From positions 53,452-117,451 of the forward strand of contig CAZDVD010000006.1 of NCBI GenBank assembly GCA_964508765.1: a DNA stretch of 64,000 bases, read 5' to 3'. The DNA is from JABMPR01 sp964508765 (GTDB lineage: Bacteria > Fidelibacterota > UBA8477 > JABMPR01). This document shows, one piece after another, positions 26,609-36,418 of this stretch. Each line of letters begins with the position of its first letter. Within the stretch, counting starts at the first letter, position 1. A model generated the notes under the pieces. It was not told the origin of the DNA and made no database searches. It was given only the letters and a program-made list of their open reading frames with translations. Position numbers and translations under genes: made by a program.

Positions 26609-29419
26609 TTGCTGACAATCCTGTCAGTGTTATCCCTATCAGGGCAAGAGCTGAAGGTTGCCATACTCCGCGTAGCTTTTCAGCCAGATTCTTCACCGGC
26701 TACTACAGGTGATGGAAGCTTCGTTTTAGAAGATACGTTTGATCTTGAATGTGATGATTGGTCACTGGATCCACCGCCCCATGGGCGAGCCTATTTTCAG
26801 GATCACCTCTCTGCTGTAGATAACTATTGGCAACGCGTGAGTAACGGTGCTGTATATGTTAATTATGCCAGCCCTGATGTTTATCCGCTCAACGAGGATG
26901 ATGTCTATGAATTACCCCACGATATGCTGTATTATCATCCCTATCTGGAAAGTTTTGATGAAACTCAGAAACTCTTTGATCTGAGTCGCGATGTCATTGC
27001 TCTGGCCGATCCGGACATCAATTTTGATGAATATACCACAATCATTCTGGCACATGCCGGCATGGGTGGTGATTTCGCGTTTGCATTGGATCCCACTCCC
27101 GGAAACATCCCATCAGCATATCTTTCCCAATCAGATTTTGTAGATTATGGTAACCTCACCACTCAAGAGGGTGATCTAACGGATCTTATTATTATTCCCG
27201 AATCCCAAAACTTTCTTCAGTTCAAAGAGACACGAAGTCTATTTGAAGATGCTGAAGATCCCTGTTTTTATCAGGTTGCTTTAAATGGTACCCTGGCACT
27301 GATGTTTGGTTTTCATCTGGGACTACCTCCGTTATACAACACTGAGACTGGTGTATCCCTGGTTGGCGGATTCGCACTTATGGATCAGGGATCAAATAAT
27401 TTTCACGGTATTGTTCCAGCTTACCCAGATCCTTTCACCAGGATTGAAAAGGGGTGGGTAGCCCCAATGGACAAACAAATAGGGGATAGCGTCTCCATCC
27501 ATGTTGATGATGCGCCTGTTAAAATTTCTATCAGTGAAACGGAATACTACCTTGTTGAGAATCGACAGAGAAATAGGCTTCATCCAAGTAATATGCCTCT
27601 CTGGATTGATGAAGCAGGATTTGATACAGTTTCAGTTGTTCTTGGTACAAGTGGCGTCGTGCTGCAAGTAGATGAACAACATGCAGGTTTGCCAGGAAAT
27701 GGACTCAATATCTGGCATATTGATGAAAGTGCCCGCTTCGATGATGACAACCCTAATGGTGGTCCTCTCCAAATGGTTGATTTCGTGGAAGCAGATGGCG
27801 CTCAGGACATGGGGCATAGCACCCAGTTACTTTTTGCTGACTATCTTGAAACAGGATGGTGGTTTGATCCATGGTTTGCTGGTAATGCAGGTTGGTTTCA
27901 TCTCAATCGTTATGCTGATATAGTGGGGGATAGTCTGCTCAATTTCAGTTCCTCAACTTTTCCTGCCACGACCTCAAATTCCGGTACTCCAACGCACTTG
28001 AGAATCGGTAATATCTCTCGCAATGGTCCCACCATGAGCTTCTCAATTTCATCAGATCGATTGGCTGTCAAAGATTCTATCTCCACCGCTATTGGATGGG
28101 GAGCAGCGCCAAATTCGTTGTGGGCTTTCAATACAGATTCATCTAGGATTGTTCATTCTGTATTCTCTGATGGGAAATTCATTCATACCTCTAATTCGAA
28201 TCTGCTGCCATCAGATATCCTTTTGGCCAATAGTGACAGCACTTTTCAATACAGGTATCCATGGGTTTTCCCAAATATGGAGAGTGGCTCCAGATTTATC
28301 AACATAGAGACGGGTTTATATCATGCAAACCCAACTGTGGACAATCCTTTCGAAATTATTTCTGGCAATAATCCCATGCTCACACTTTCCTATTTTGGTG
28401 AAAAGGATGGAGGCTATTTTCTTGTAAAAAGGTTTGATCACCTAAATCAGACGATCAATGAAGGACCCCTACCGGGTCGGCCTGTGGCTAGATTTCAGAC
28501 CACTTCAGGTATTAGTCCTTTCTATTCATCATTCACCGATAATCCAATACCGGCTGGTGTAACCCCTTACCGTGACCCCAATGGCCCCTTCACGGGACTT
28601 CCTGAGGAAGTAGATGTACTCTCATGGTCAACTGGTGATAATGCCTTGAAGATTTCACATCTTCCTACGGAGTCAATCGAGTTCATACCTGTAGACAAAC
28701 CACTCCATATCATTCCACTGGATGCAGATTGGGATGGGTATTACGAAATTGCCCTGTTCTATGAAAATTCCGTAAGAATCATCAATCAGGCAGGAATTGT
28801 CTATAATGGCAACCCGTTTACCATTGAATCTTATTTCGGGAATCCAATTGTAGGCTCGACCATTGATGGTCAACCAAGCATTTTTCTACGGCACGCCAGG
28901 GGATATTCCATAATTGACTACGAAGGAAGTCTATTGGATCGTGGTGTATTACCAGAGGTGTCTGGTACAATTGATAATTATCTCAGTGCAACTCTGGGAT
29001 TAAGCCTGATTCGCAGTGATCAGGAAATTCTTTACTTTCAATACGATGAGAATATTGATGGAATTGCCTTTTGGGCAGATCCTCAAGGAAGTCGTGCAGG
29101 TGACCGGGTTGTCGTCACGCCAGTTGTTTCTACCGGGACAACTCCTGCGATAAAATCCAGTTCTGTTTACAATTATCCCAACCCTATTAAGGGCAACACC
29201 ACCACGGTTAGAGCTTGGCTGGGGGATGTAGATAGTTGGAGCATAGAAATCTTCTCCATGAGCGGCGCTCAAGTTGTATACAGTAAACAAGACATACTTC
29301 AGCCAAATACCTACAATGAGTGGATCTGGGATGCTTCAAATGTATCCAATGGTGTTTATCTTGCAAAAATTGTGGCAGGGAACGCCTCTGAGATTATCAA
29401 GATTGCCGTTATTCGATGA
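26609..29419 (+). CDS. Secreted M6-peptidase-like protein with lost active site and T9SS-type sorting domain
   Basis: The 936 codons from the TTG at 26609 are in frame with an upstream stretch that completes a normal signal peptide (NKFAVSILLTILSVLSLSGQ). The true start is probably the ATT at 26582, behind AAAGG at 26566. The N-terminal half has the M6 (immune inhibitor A-like) fold: LDPPPHGRAYFQDHL, FDEYTTIILAHAGMGGDF, and FALMDQGSNNFHG. Where M6 has HEFGH-x-LGLPDLY, this protein has LMFGFHLGLPPLY (bases about 27296-27334), so the zinc ligands and glutamate are gone. The C terminus (YNYPNPIKGN to LAKIVAGN) is a T9SS-type A sorting domain. It overlaps the next gene by four bases. Confidence 0.83.
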   Translation: MLTILSVLSLSGQELKVAILRVAFQPDSSPATTGDGSFVLEDTFDLECDDWSLDPPPHGRAYFQDHLSAVDNYWQRVSNGAVYVNYASPDVYPLNEDDVYELPHDMLYYHPYLESFDETQKLFDLSRDVIALADPDINFDEYTTIILAHAGMGGDFAFALDPTPGNIPSAYLSQSDFVDYGNLTTQEGDLTDLIIIPESQNFLQFKETRSLFEDAEDPCFYQVALNGTLALMFGFHLGLPPLYNTETGVSLVGGFALMDQGSNNFHGIVPAYPDPFTRIEKGWVAPMDKQIGDSVSIHVDDAPVKISISETEYYLVENRQRNRLHPSNMPLWIDEAGFDTVSVVLGTSGVVLQVDEQHAGLPGNGLNIWHIDESARFDDDNPNGGPLQMVDFVEADGAQDMGHSTQLLFADYLETGWWFDPWFAGNAGWFHLNRYADIVGDSLLNFSSSTFPATTSNSGTPTHLRIGNISRNGPTMSFSISSDRLAVKDSISTAIGWGAAPNSLWAFNTDSSRIVHSVFSDGKFIHTSNSNLLPSDILLANSDSTFQYRYPWVFPNMESGSRFINIETGLYHANPTVDNPFEIISGNNPMLTLSYFGEKDGGYFLVKRFDHLNQTINEGPLPGRPVARFQTTSGISPFYSSFTDNPIPAGVTPYRDPNGPFTGLPEEVDVLSWSTGDNALKISHLPTESIEFIPVDKPLHIIPLDADWDGYYEIALFYENSVRIINQAGIVYNGNPFTIESYFGNPIVGSTIDGQPSIFLRHARGYSIIDYEGSLLDRGVLPEVSGTIDNYLSATLGLSLIRSDQEILYFQYDENIDGIAFWADPQGSRAGDRVVVTPVVSTGTTPAIKSSSVYNYPNPIKGNTTTVRAWLGDVDSWSIEIFSMSGAQVVYSKQDILQPNTYNEWIWDASNVSNGVYLAKIVAGNASEIIKIAVIR

Positions 29420-32400
29420 AATTCTTTAAAACCCTACTTGTAATCCTCGGGGTAAGCAGCTTGCTCTTAGGTCAGAGCTTTAATCATCCAGAACTGGTTT
29501 GGAAGACGATCGAAGGTAAACATTTTATTGTTCACTATCATCAGGGTACTGAGTGGACGGCCAATGAGGCTCTCCACGTCGCTGATGATATCTATGATGG
29601 GATCACCTCACTATATCAATACGAGCCTGAAGAGAAAACTCAACTTATCATTCGCGATACAGATGATTATGCCAATGGCGGTGCTTATTATTTCGACAAT
29701 AAAATCGAAATCTGGGCCATGCCGCTGGATTATAATTTGAGAGGTTCACACTATTGGCTCAGAGATGTCATCACCCACGAGTTCACGCATATCATTAGTT
29801 TACGTGCATCAAGAAAGATGCCTGGCAATGTTCCAGCAGCCTATTTGCAAGTTATTTCCTATGAGCCAGAGCGCCGCGAAGATGTTCTATATGGCTATCC
29901 CAATGGTATCGCTTCTTATCCGCTGCCTTCTGTGGTTGTACCTATGTGGTGGGCTGAAGGCCTCGCACAATTCCAGAGTGACACCATGCGCTGGGATTGG
30001 TGGGATAGCGTCCGGGATATGATAGTACGAGATCGAATCAGTTATGATAAAGTGCTGACACTCAGTGAGATGGACGCATTTGGTAAAGTCGGTATTGGTA
30101 ATGAAAGTGTCTATGACCACGGCTTTGCCTTTGTTCGATATATTGCCCAGGAATATGGGCAGCATGTCCTGCAGCGCATCACAGATCGTCTTAGTGGTCC
30201 CTTAAACTATAATTTCTATAAGGCACTGGAAGCAGAGACGGGGATGCCTCCAAACAGACTATGGGCAGAATGGATAGCATCAATATCAAGACGCCAGGCA
30301 TTGTCATTTCAAAAGGATGAGGCTATTAGTCCCATTCACTTTGTCCAACGTAAGGGAGGTTCCAATCACTATCCAAGATTTAATGTGACAGGGAAAAAAT
30401 TGGGGTTTATCTCTAGCGCTGGTGAAACCTATCTATCCAGGACCTCTCTTTTTTTGAAGGATAGCACAGATAAGGCTGAGAAACTTATCCCTGGTGCTGA
30501 AGGATTTGATTGGAGCCCGGATGGAGAACACCTCGTATATGCGCGCAAAGAATTTTACGATGGGGGAACCCCAGCAGCCCGTACATTACAACATAGCAGT
30601 CATCGCTTTGATCATATGCTAGATGCCAATAATGTCTCCACCTGTGAACGCTGTCAATTGGTCATGAGTGGATCACGCTATTCAGATCTATTTATTGTAC
30701 ATCCTGATAGCCTCAAGGAAGAACGCCAACTCACCTTTGGTGAAAGGGTCAAGAATCCAGCTTGGTCACCAGTGGGAGATAAAATTGCCTTCGTTAATCT
30801 AAGAGATGGTACCAATAATATCTGTGTGGCAATCCCAGATATGCCTGATAGTATTCAGCAAGTCACCTATTTTGAGCCAGGCACCCAGGTATATGGACCC
30901 AGATGGTCACCTGATGGTGAGAAAATCATTTTTGACTATACCTCTGGCAGCAATCGCGATATAGCCATTTACCATCTGGCCACCCAAACTGTGGAACCGC
31001 TTCTGTCAGAAAAATGGGATGAGCGGAATCCTGTCTTCAGAGGCGATTCAATCATCTACTATAGCGATGATCGTACAGGTATATTTAATATTTATGAATA
31101 TGATTTAACGCGTGAGACCAGTAAACGTTTGACCAATGTGGTTGGCGGTGCCTTTCAGGCTGAATGGCAAGATGACGACCTCTATTACTCCCTTTACGAT
31201 AGTCTAGGTTTCAATATAGCCGTGTTAAATGAGTCAGAACTTATGCATGTAGATACGCAGCCAGTAAGTGCTTCTTTGGATCGTATCATCGCACCTACCT
31301 GGACGCGACACGAGAAAAGTTTACCCTCCACTGAATATACTTTTCGGGCAGGCCCGCTATTCCTGCTGCCACGTCTGCAAATCGAGATGGACCAATCAAA
31401 GAATGATGTTCTCATAAAACCTGGATTCTACTTCTTCTCAGACGAAATCATCAGTAATTACTCCATGATTGGTGGCTTTGGATTGGCACCCAATCTTGAT
31501 ATGGATTTGTTCTTATCTGCACAATACAAAGGCTTCTTACCCACATTAACATTTGAATTTTACCAGATGGTTCGTCATACCAATGAAGAATTGCTTTACT
31601 ATGATGGTGTATATCCTGCAGAGAGCGATCTGACTTTTAGTCTAACACAGGGTATGTTGTCAGCGGATATTCGTGTGCCACCAATGCATGCCTTAAAACT
31701 CGATATTTCTGCATCCAATTATCGTACCGCTATTGGTTTGCATACGGTTGGACCTGGAAATCTCCCCGCTGGTGGGATTAGCTATGACTATTTCAAAGGT
31801 TGGGATTGGGGTCTAAAATGGGATATGTCTCGGATCAAAATCAGACAGGAACGGGGAATTAATCCCTCGGGTTATAAAGCCAGTATTTCTGTCAGGGATA
31901 ACCATCACAATTTTCTGGATCATTATGGTTATGATGAATCAACAGAGCGTTGGGGGAATATCTTTGGTAATTATCGCTATACGAAGTTGAATGCCTCAGC
32001 TTTTTATGGCTATTTGCTACCCCTGCCAGGTAATCTTGTCATTTCAAATACAACGGAGCTCGATCTTATTGATAACAATGCTATCGATGACTTCTTCTGG
32101 GAGTTTTGTGGTGGCATGCCAGGATTGAAAGGGTATCCATTTTATTCTATGAAAGGTACCCGTAGGATGGTATCCACTTCAACAATAAGATTTCCCATCT
32201 TTCGTGATAATTATAGTCGTATCGCTCACCTTACAGTGCGTGATCTTTATCTTGGATTTCACGGGCAATTTGGTGCTGTTTGGTCTAATCCCAATTCAGT
32301 TACTCCAGATGATATTTCTGCCTGGATGAATCACGAAAAGGATCAGATTGATCTGGTTCGGGATGTTGGTGTAGATTTAAGATTGGCACTCAACTCATAT

Positions 32401-32538
32401 TACGCCTTTCCGACAGCTTTCGAGTTTGGTGCTTACTATGGATTAGATGATGTGGTTGTTACCACCAATGCTGGTGATGTATTTAACTATGGTGGTGAGT
32501 GGAGATACTACTGGAAGGTCTTATTTGGATTTGAATAA
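29416..32538 (+). CDS. HEFTH metallopeptidase with TolB-like propeller and C-terminal barrel
   Basis: The 1040-residue exported protein has a signal peptide (MKFFKTLLVILGVSSLLLGQ). A gluzincin-type site follows: H121-E-F-T-H125 in DVITHEFTHIISL, with E181 in WWAEGLAQ as likely third ligand. Residues about 310-600 are TolB-type WD40 blades (FDWSPDGEHLVYA; PAWSPVGDKIAFV; PRWSPDGEKIIFD). The remaining part (about 650-1040) is a barrel-like region of alternating strands ending YYWKVLFGFE, with a terminal aromatic typical of outer-membrane barrels. It may be a surface or outer-membrane peptidase. It overlaps the preceding M6-like gene (ATGA), so the two are likely made together. Confidence 0.83.
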   Translation: MKFFKTLLVILGVSSLLLGQSFNHPELVWKTIEGKHFIVHYHQGTEWTANEALHVADDIYDGITSLYQYEPEEKTQLIIRDTDDYANGGAYYFDNKIEIWAMPLDYNLRGSHYWLRDVITHEFTHIISLRASRKMPGNVPAAYLQVISYEPERREDVLYGYPNGIASYPLPSVVVPMWWAEGLAQFQSDTMRWDWWDSVRDMIVRDRISYDKVLTLSEMDAFGKVGIGNESVYDHGFAFVRYIAQEYGQHVLQRITDRLSGPLNYNFYKALEAETGMPPNRLWAEWIASISRRQALSFQKDEAISPIHFVQRKGGSNHYPRFNVTGKKLGFISSAGETYLSRTSLFLKDSTDKAEKLIPGAEGFDWSPDGEHLVYARKEFYDGGTPAARTLQHSSHRFDHMLDANNVSTCERCQLVMSGSRYSDLFIVHPDSLKEERQLTFGERVKNPAWSPVGDKIAFVNLRDGTNNICVAIPDMPDSIQQVTYFEPGTQVYGPRWSPDGEKIIFDYTSGSNRDIAIYHLATQTVEPLLSEKWDERNPVFRGDSIIYYSDDRTGIFNIYEYDLTRETSKRLTNVVGGAFQAEWQDDDLYYSLYDSLGFNIAVLNESELMHVDTQPVSASLDRIIAPTWTRHEKSLPSTEYTFRAGPLFLLPRLQIEMDQSKNDVLIKPGFYFFSDEIISNYSMIGGFGLAPNLDMDLFLSAQYKGFLPTLTFEFYQMVRHTNEELLYYDGVYPAESDLTFSLTQGMLSADIRVPPMHALKLDISASNYRTAIGLHTVGPGNLPAGGISYDYFKGWDWGLKWDMSRIKIRQERGINPSGYKASISVRDNHHNFLDHYGYDESTERWGNIFGNYRYTKLNASAFYGYLLPLPGNLVISNTTELDLIDNNAIDDFFWEFCGGMPGLKGYPFYSMKGTRRMVSTSTIRFPIFRDNYSRIAHLTVRDLYLGFHGQFGAVWSNPNSVTPDDISAWMNHEKDQIDLVRDVGVDLRLALNSYYAFPTAFEFGAYYGLDDVVVTTNAGDVFNYGGEWRYYWKVLFGFE

Positions 32539-32539
32539 T

Positions 32540-33250
32540 ATGAAGAAATATTTGATCTTATTGCTTACGGGTTTGTTGATGTTATCAGTGGTTTATGCTA
32601 ATGAACCTCAGGAAGCACCAGCAAAACTAAATGTTGACAAACACATGCTAACGAACTTTGTGAAATCATTGATTATTCCAGGCTGGGGACAGTGGGAGAA
32701 TGGCAATAAAATACGCAGCATTCTTTATGTTACAGCTGAGGTAGCCGGTATCTATGGTTATCAGTCGAATTACACTGCCGGACACGACAAGGAGCTGGAA
32801 TTTAAAGTTTTTGGTGATGAGCACTGGGACTACACAACCTGGTCCTATAGCGACAATGGTGAAACAGCATGTGGCGGTAACCTACGGACCCATCAAATGC
32901 CGACTTACATGGATGGCAATATTGAAAGACCTATCAAAGATCACCATTTTTACGAGAACATAAGCAAGTATCCTGAATTTGTCTGTGGCTGGGATGATAT
33001 TGCACAACTGGATGATAAGGATCTAACCCCGAATAAGACGACCTATGTTGAGATGCGTACACACTCCAACGAATTATTCCGCAATGCGCAACTTGCAGGA
33101 ACATTGATCATGGTGAATCATTTGATTAGTGCATTTGATGCTGCCTTAGGGACGGATTTGACATCATTTGAAACAAGTAGTTACTCTGGAAAATTATATA
33201 TTAATCCGCTGAATGTCGCGAGAGGCATCAGTATGGAGGTTACATTTTGA
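32540..33250 (+). CDS. Exported protein with PGWGQ motif (DUF5683-like)
   Basis: The ATG at 32540, just after the previous stop, gives 236 residues with a signal peptide (KKYLILLLTGLLMLSVVYAN). Residues about 32-60 (FVKSLIIPGWGQWENGNKIRS) match the PGWGQ repeat of DUF5683-type proteins, followed by a membrane segment (ILYVTAEVAGIYGY). An aromatic, charged middle region and a C-terminal LISAFDAALG helix follow. Four cysteines lie in the mature part. Function unknown. The TTG start of the BamD-like gene overlaps its stop. Confidence 0.72.
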   Translation: MKKYLILLLTGLLMLSVVYANEPQEAPAKLNVDKHMLTNFVKSLIIPGWGQWENGNKIRSILYVTAEVAGIYGYQSNYTAGHDKELEFKVFGDEHWDYTTWSYSDNGETACGGNLRTHQMPTYMDGNIERPIKDHHFYENISKYPEFVCGWDDIAQLDDKDLTPNKTTYVEMRTHSNELFRNAQLAGTLIMVNHLISAFDAALGTDLTSFETSSYSGKLYINPLNVARGISMEVTF

Positions 33251-34044
33251 TCAAACGCTCTACCCGAACTCGCTATCTAATCGTTTCGACTATCCTTGTG
33301 GGATTGTCCCTTCAACAATGCGCCAACCAGAAGGAAGATATGGAAGCTTCAAATATTGCTGATACCTACCAGCGAGGGCTTGCTTATTTTGAGAAGGATA
33401 ATTACCTCAAAGCGGAAGAAGTCTTTACCTTCATCATTTATAATGATCCAGGTGGTGCCTATGCTGATGATGCGCAGTTCCAACTTGCTGAAACCTATTT
33501 TGAACGCGAAGAATACCTCCTGGCCATTAGCGAATATGATCGACTCATCCGCCGGATGAAAAATTCCAGCTTTGTTGAAGATGCTTTTTGGAGAAAAACA
33601 GAAGCCTATTGTGAATTATCGCCTAATTTTCGTCTGGAAAGGGATATGACTGACAAGGCACTCAGATATCTCTACGATTTTGTAGATATATATCCGAAAA
33701 GCCGATATTCTGATGAAGCCCAGCTCCGCATTCTGGAGATGCGTGAGAAACTGGCCAGGAAACAACTGGAAGCAGCCAGGCTGTATGATACACTCAGAGA
33801 GTATGAATCAGCAATATACTACTATGACAGTATCATCAACGAATATGGAGATACCGCTTTATATGCTTCTGCTCGTCTCGGGAAAGCAGGCGATATGGCT
33901 GCCCTGGAGCGCTGGTCAGAGGCCAGAGAACTCATGAATTCTGTAGCCATTGATGGCAAAGATGATCTTACTCCAAAGGAATTGATAAAAATGCGCACCT
34001 TGGGTGAACAAGTGATTGCAGAAACAGCATCTCCAAAGAATTGA
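33247..34044 (+). CDS. BamD-like outer-membrane assembly lipoprotein
   Basis: The 265 residues start at TTG (33247), overlapping the preceding stop. A lipoprotein signal ends at C25 (LSLQQC). The mature protein is a TPR stack: YQRGLAYFEKDNYLKAEEVF, DDAQFQLAETYFEREEYLLAISEYD, and the BamD phrase KALRYLYDFVDIYPKSRYSDEA. BamD supports BamA in folding outer-membrane barrels. Length and motif order match BamD (about 245). Alternative readings such as a generic TPR lipoprotein are less likely. It is followed closely by nadD. Confidence 0.87.
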   Translation: MIKRSTRTRYLIVSTILVGLSLQQCANQKEDMEASNIADTYQRGLAYFEKDNYLKAEEVFTFIIYNDPGGAYADDAQFQLAETYFEREEYLLAISEYDRLIRRMKNSSFVEDAFWRKTEAYCELSPNFRLERDMTDKALRYLYDFVDIYPKSRYSDEAQLRILEMREKLARKQLEAARLYDTLREYESAIYYYDSIINEYGDTALYASARLGKAGDMAALERWSEARELMNSVAIDGKDDLTPKELIKMRTLGEQVIAETASPKN

Positions 34045-34054
34045 GATAACACAT

Positions 34055-34648
34055 TTGAAGGTCTGTCTCTTTGGTGGAACTTTCGATCCACCGCATAATG
34101 CACACTTCATCATTGCTGAGGCGATCCGTGAATCTCTGGATCTGAATAAAATAGTATTCATTCCAGCCTACCGACCACCCCATAAGTTTGAAATCAAATC
34201 GGTCACACCCGTCGAACATAGAATAGCTATGCTAAAACTTTGTATTGATGACATTCCACAATTCGAATATTCTGATATTGAAATTGTGCGAGGAGGCGTG
34301 TCATATACCATCGATACCATTCGGGAAATGAAAAGAGAGAAAGGCATCTCTACCCAAGATTTACACTTCTTGATTGGTAGTGATAGCCTGGCTGAGTTCA
34401 AATCGTGGAAAAACTGGGAGAATATTCTTGATGAGAGTCAGGTTATTGTAGCCCGTCGTCCAAGATTTGAGAAATCTGATATAGATCCTGATATCCTGAA
34501 AAGGGTGATATTTTTAAATCTACCCCGTATGGAGATAAGCAGTACCGAGATTCGTGACCGATTTAACGCTGACCGCATGACTCGTTTTTATGTTCCTCCC
34601 GTTGTTTCCGAGTATATTCAAATCAATAAACTTTACGGATCTAAATGA
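34055..34648 (+). CDS. nadD: Nicotinate-nucleotide adenylyltransferase
   Basis: NadD adenylates nicotinate mononucleotide in NAD synthesis. From the TTG at 34055 the protein (197 residues) begins MKVCLFGGTFDPPHNAHFI, the nucleotidyltransferase signature. An upstream in-frame start at 34016 would add 13 residues inside the previous gene and is not favoured. VPPVVSEYI and EISSTEIRDR close the usual fold, and IGSDSLAEFKSWKNW is the NMN-binding part. The stop overlaps the following antiporter ATG. Confidence 0.94.
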   Translation: MKVCLFGGTFDPPHNAHFIIAEAIRESLDLNKIVFIPAYRPPHKFEIKSVTPVEHRIAMLKLCIDDIPQFEYSDIEIVRGGVSYTIDTIREMKREKGISTQDLHFLIGSDSLAEFKSWKNWENILDESQVIVARRPRFEKSDIDPDILKRVIFLNLPRMEISSTEIRDRFNADRMTRFYVPPVVSEYIQINKLYGSK

Positions 34649-35637
34649 TGGATAGTTTGATTGCTTCAATTGGTATGGGTGGGAATAGCTTCATTATTGC
34701 TATCAGTGCTACATTGCTCTTTTTTGGAGCAGAATGGCTGGTAAAAGGGGGTAGCCTCCTGGCCAAGCAAATGGGTGTTAAACCACTCATTGTGGGTCTT
34801 TCAATTGTTGCATTTGGAACCTCAATGCCCGAATTTGTGGTGAGTCTCATTGCCAATGTATTTGAGGATTCATCCACCATTGCCATTGGGAACATCATTG
34901 GTAGTAATGTCACTAATATTGGGTTAATCCTGGGTATAAGTGGCTTGATATTCCCCATCACCATCCATTTCAAGCAGACTTATAAGGGTCTCATATTTTT
35001 ATTCCTCGTCAGTCTTTTGCTTTATGGCTTATCTCTGGATGGGTCCGTTTCTCGTATAGATGGGTTGATCATGGTCATCATTCTCATTGGCTACATCCTG
35101 TATCTATATAGACATCCCGGCGAAGTACCACTTGAAGAATTTGAAGGTGAGTTTGGCAGCAGACTAAAAAATCTCTCTCTGGTCCTGGCCGGTAGCATCG
35201 CCCTTTCACTGGGTGCCTGGCTTTTTGTCAAGAGTGCCGTGTGGATTGCCGAAGAGTTTGATATTCCTAAAATGGTTATTGGTCTTACCATTGTGGCCGT
35301 TGGAACCAGCTTACCAGAATTAGCAACCTCTTTGGTCGCTGCCTTCAGGAAGCAGGGTGAAATATCAGTGGGAAATATCATTGGCAGCAATATCTTTAAC
35401 ATCCTCTTTATTATGGGTGGAGTCGGATTTATAAAGCCACTTGATGTTCTGGAAAGTCGTACAATTGCAGGTGAAGTAGTAAATATCTTTCCACATGCAC
35501 AGTACCTCATCATGATGATGTTTGGACTCGTTCTTATCCCACTCGGGCTAAGACATAAAATTGGTCGTCTCACTGGCTCTATACTTGTGGCCGGATATGT
35601 TGGGTTCTATATTTTTCTCTTTTTCGGACGATCCTGA
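34645..35637 (+). CDS. YrbG-type calcium/sodium:cation antiporter
   Basis: The 330-residue inner-membrane protein has about ten helices and the two inverted alpha-repeats of the CaCA superfamily: AFGTSMPEFVVSLIAN with GNIIGSNVTNIGLILG, and AVGTSLPELATSLVAA with GNIIGSNIFNILFIMG. Both acidic residues (in S-M-P-E and S-L-P-E) needed for ion binding are kept. It exchanges calcium for sodium or protons. Its ATGATG overlaps nadD. Confidence 0.94.
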   Translation: MMDSLIASIGMGGNSFIIAISATLLFFGAEWLVKGGSLLAKQMGVKPLIVGLSIVAFGTSMPEFVVSLIANVFEDSSTIAIGNIIGSNVTNIGLILGISGLIFPITIHFKQTYKGLIFLFLVSLLLYGLSLDGSVSRIDGLIMVIILIGYILYLYRHPGEVPLEEFEGEFGSRLKNLSLVLAGSIALSLGAWLFVKSAVWIAEEFDIPKMVIGLTIVAVGTSLPELATSLVAAFRKQGEISVGNIIGSNIFNILFIMGGVGFIKPLDVLESRTIAGEVVNIFPHAQYLIMMMFGLVLIPLGLRHKIGRLTGSILVAGYVGFYIFLFFGRS

Positions 35638-35653
35638 TCGGAAACTGAGTCCC

Positions 35654-36418
35654 ATGCTCCACAACCAGAATATTCATAAGATTCAGCCTTACCAGCGTCT
35701 CGCTGCCTACTATGATCTTCTCATGGATTACATCGATTATGATATCTGGGTTGATGATATTGAAGAGCTGGTCAAACCATTTGATGTTGGAAAAGCTTGG
35801 TTGGATATCTCATGTGGAACGGGTTCAATGGCCCTCAGATTGGCTCAGCGCGGTATCAATATGACTGCCGTGGACCTCAGTGAGCATATGGTTGATATCG
35901 CCCGTGGCAAAGCGCTTCAGGACAACCTTAAAATTGATTTTGCTGTAGGGGATATGGTGAATTATTCCTCATCCAGGGTCTTTGATGTTATCATCAATCT
36001 TCACGATGGCTTGAACTATCTGCTCGATGTAAAAGATATTGATTCATTCTTGAAAAATACATATGCACTGCTTGAACCAGATGGTATTTTACTCTTCGAT
36101 GTAGTGACTCCCTTGCTGTGTCAAACCCATTTTCGGGGATATCGTGAGATATTCACTGATGAGAGGGGTGGCTATGAGAGATATACAAATTATGATCCCA
36201 ATTCTCAATTAGCAGAGTCTGTATTTACCTTAAAAACAGATAGTGCTGATACCGTGGAGGTTGAATCCCATATTCAAAGGGCGTATGAACAAAGCGATGT
36301 GGAAAAATTCTGTGAGAATTCCAAGTTTGAGTGGTGGCAGATTCTGGATGATGAATCTCTGGAAGAACCTACACAAAAATCAGAGAGATTTATCGTCATG
36401 TTGAGGAAAACTGCATGA
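35654..36418 (+). CDS. SAM-dependent methyltransferase
   Basis: The ATG at 35654 gives 254 residues. The class I SAM fold is visible: AWLDISCGTGSMALRLAQRG (motif I), MTAVDLSEHMVDIAR, DFAVGDMVNYS, and FDVIINLHDGLNYLLDVKD. The DxxCGTG and Y-L segments resemble small-molecule methyltransferases, but the substrate cannot be read. A longer upstream frame exists only inside the antiporter gene. Overlap with ftsE follows (ATGA), so it sits within the same transcription unit. Confidence 0.83.
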   Translation: MLHNQNIHKIQPYQRLAAYYDLLMDYIDYDIWVDDIEELVKPFDVGKAWLDISCGTGSMALRLAQRGINMTAVDLSEHMVDIARGKALQDNLKIDFAVGDMVNYSSSRVFDVIINLHDGLNYLLDVKDIDSFLKNTYALLEPDGILLFDVVTPLLCQTHFRGYREIFTDERGGYERYTNYDPNSQLAESVFTLKTDSADTVEVESHIQRAYEQSDVEKFCENSKFEWWQILDDESLEEPTQKSERFIVMLRKTA

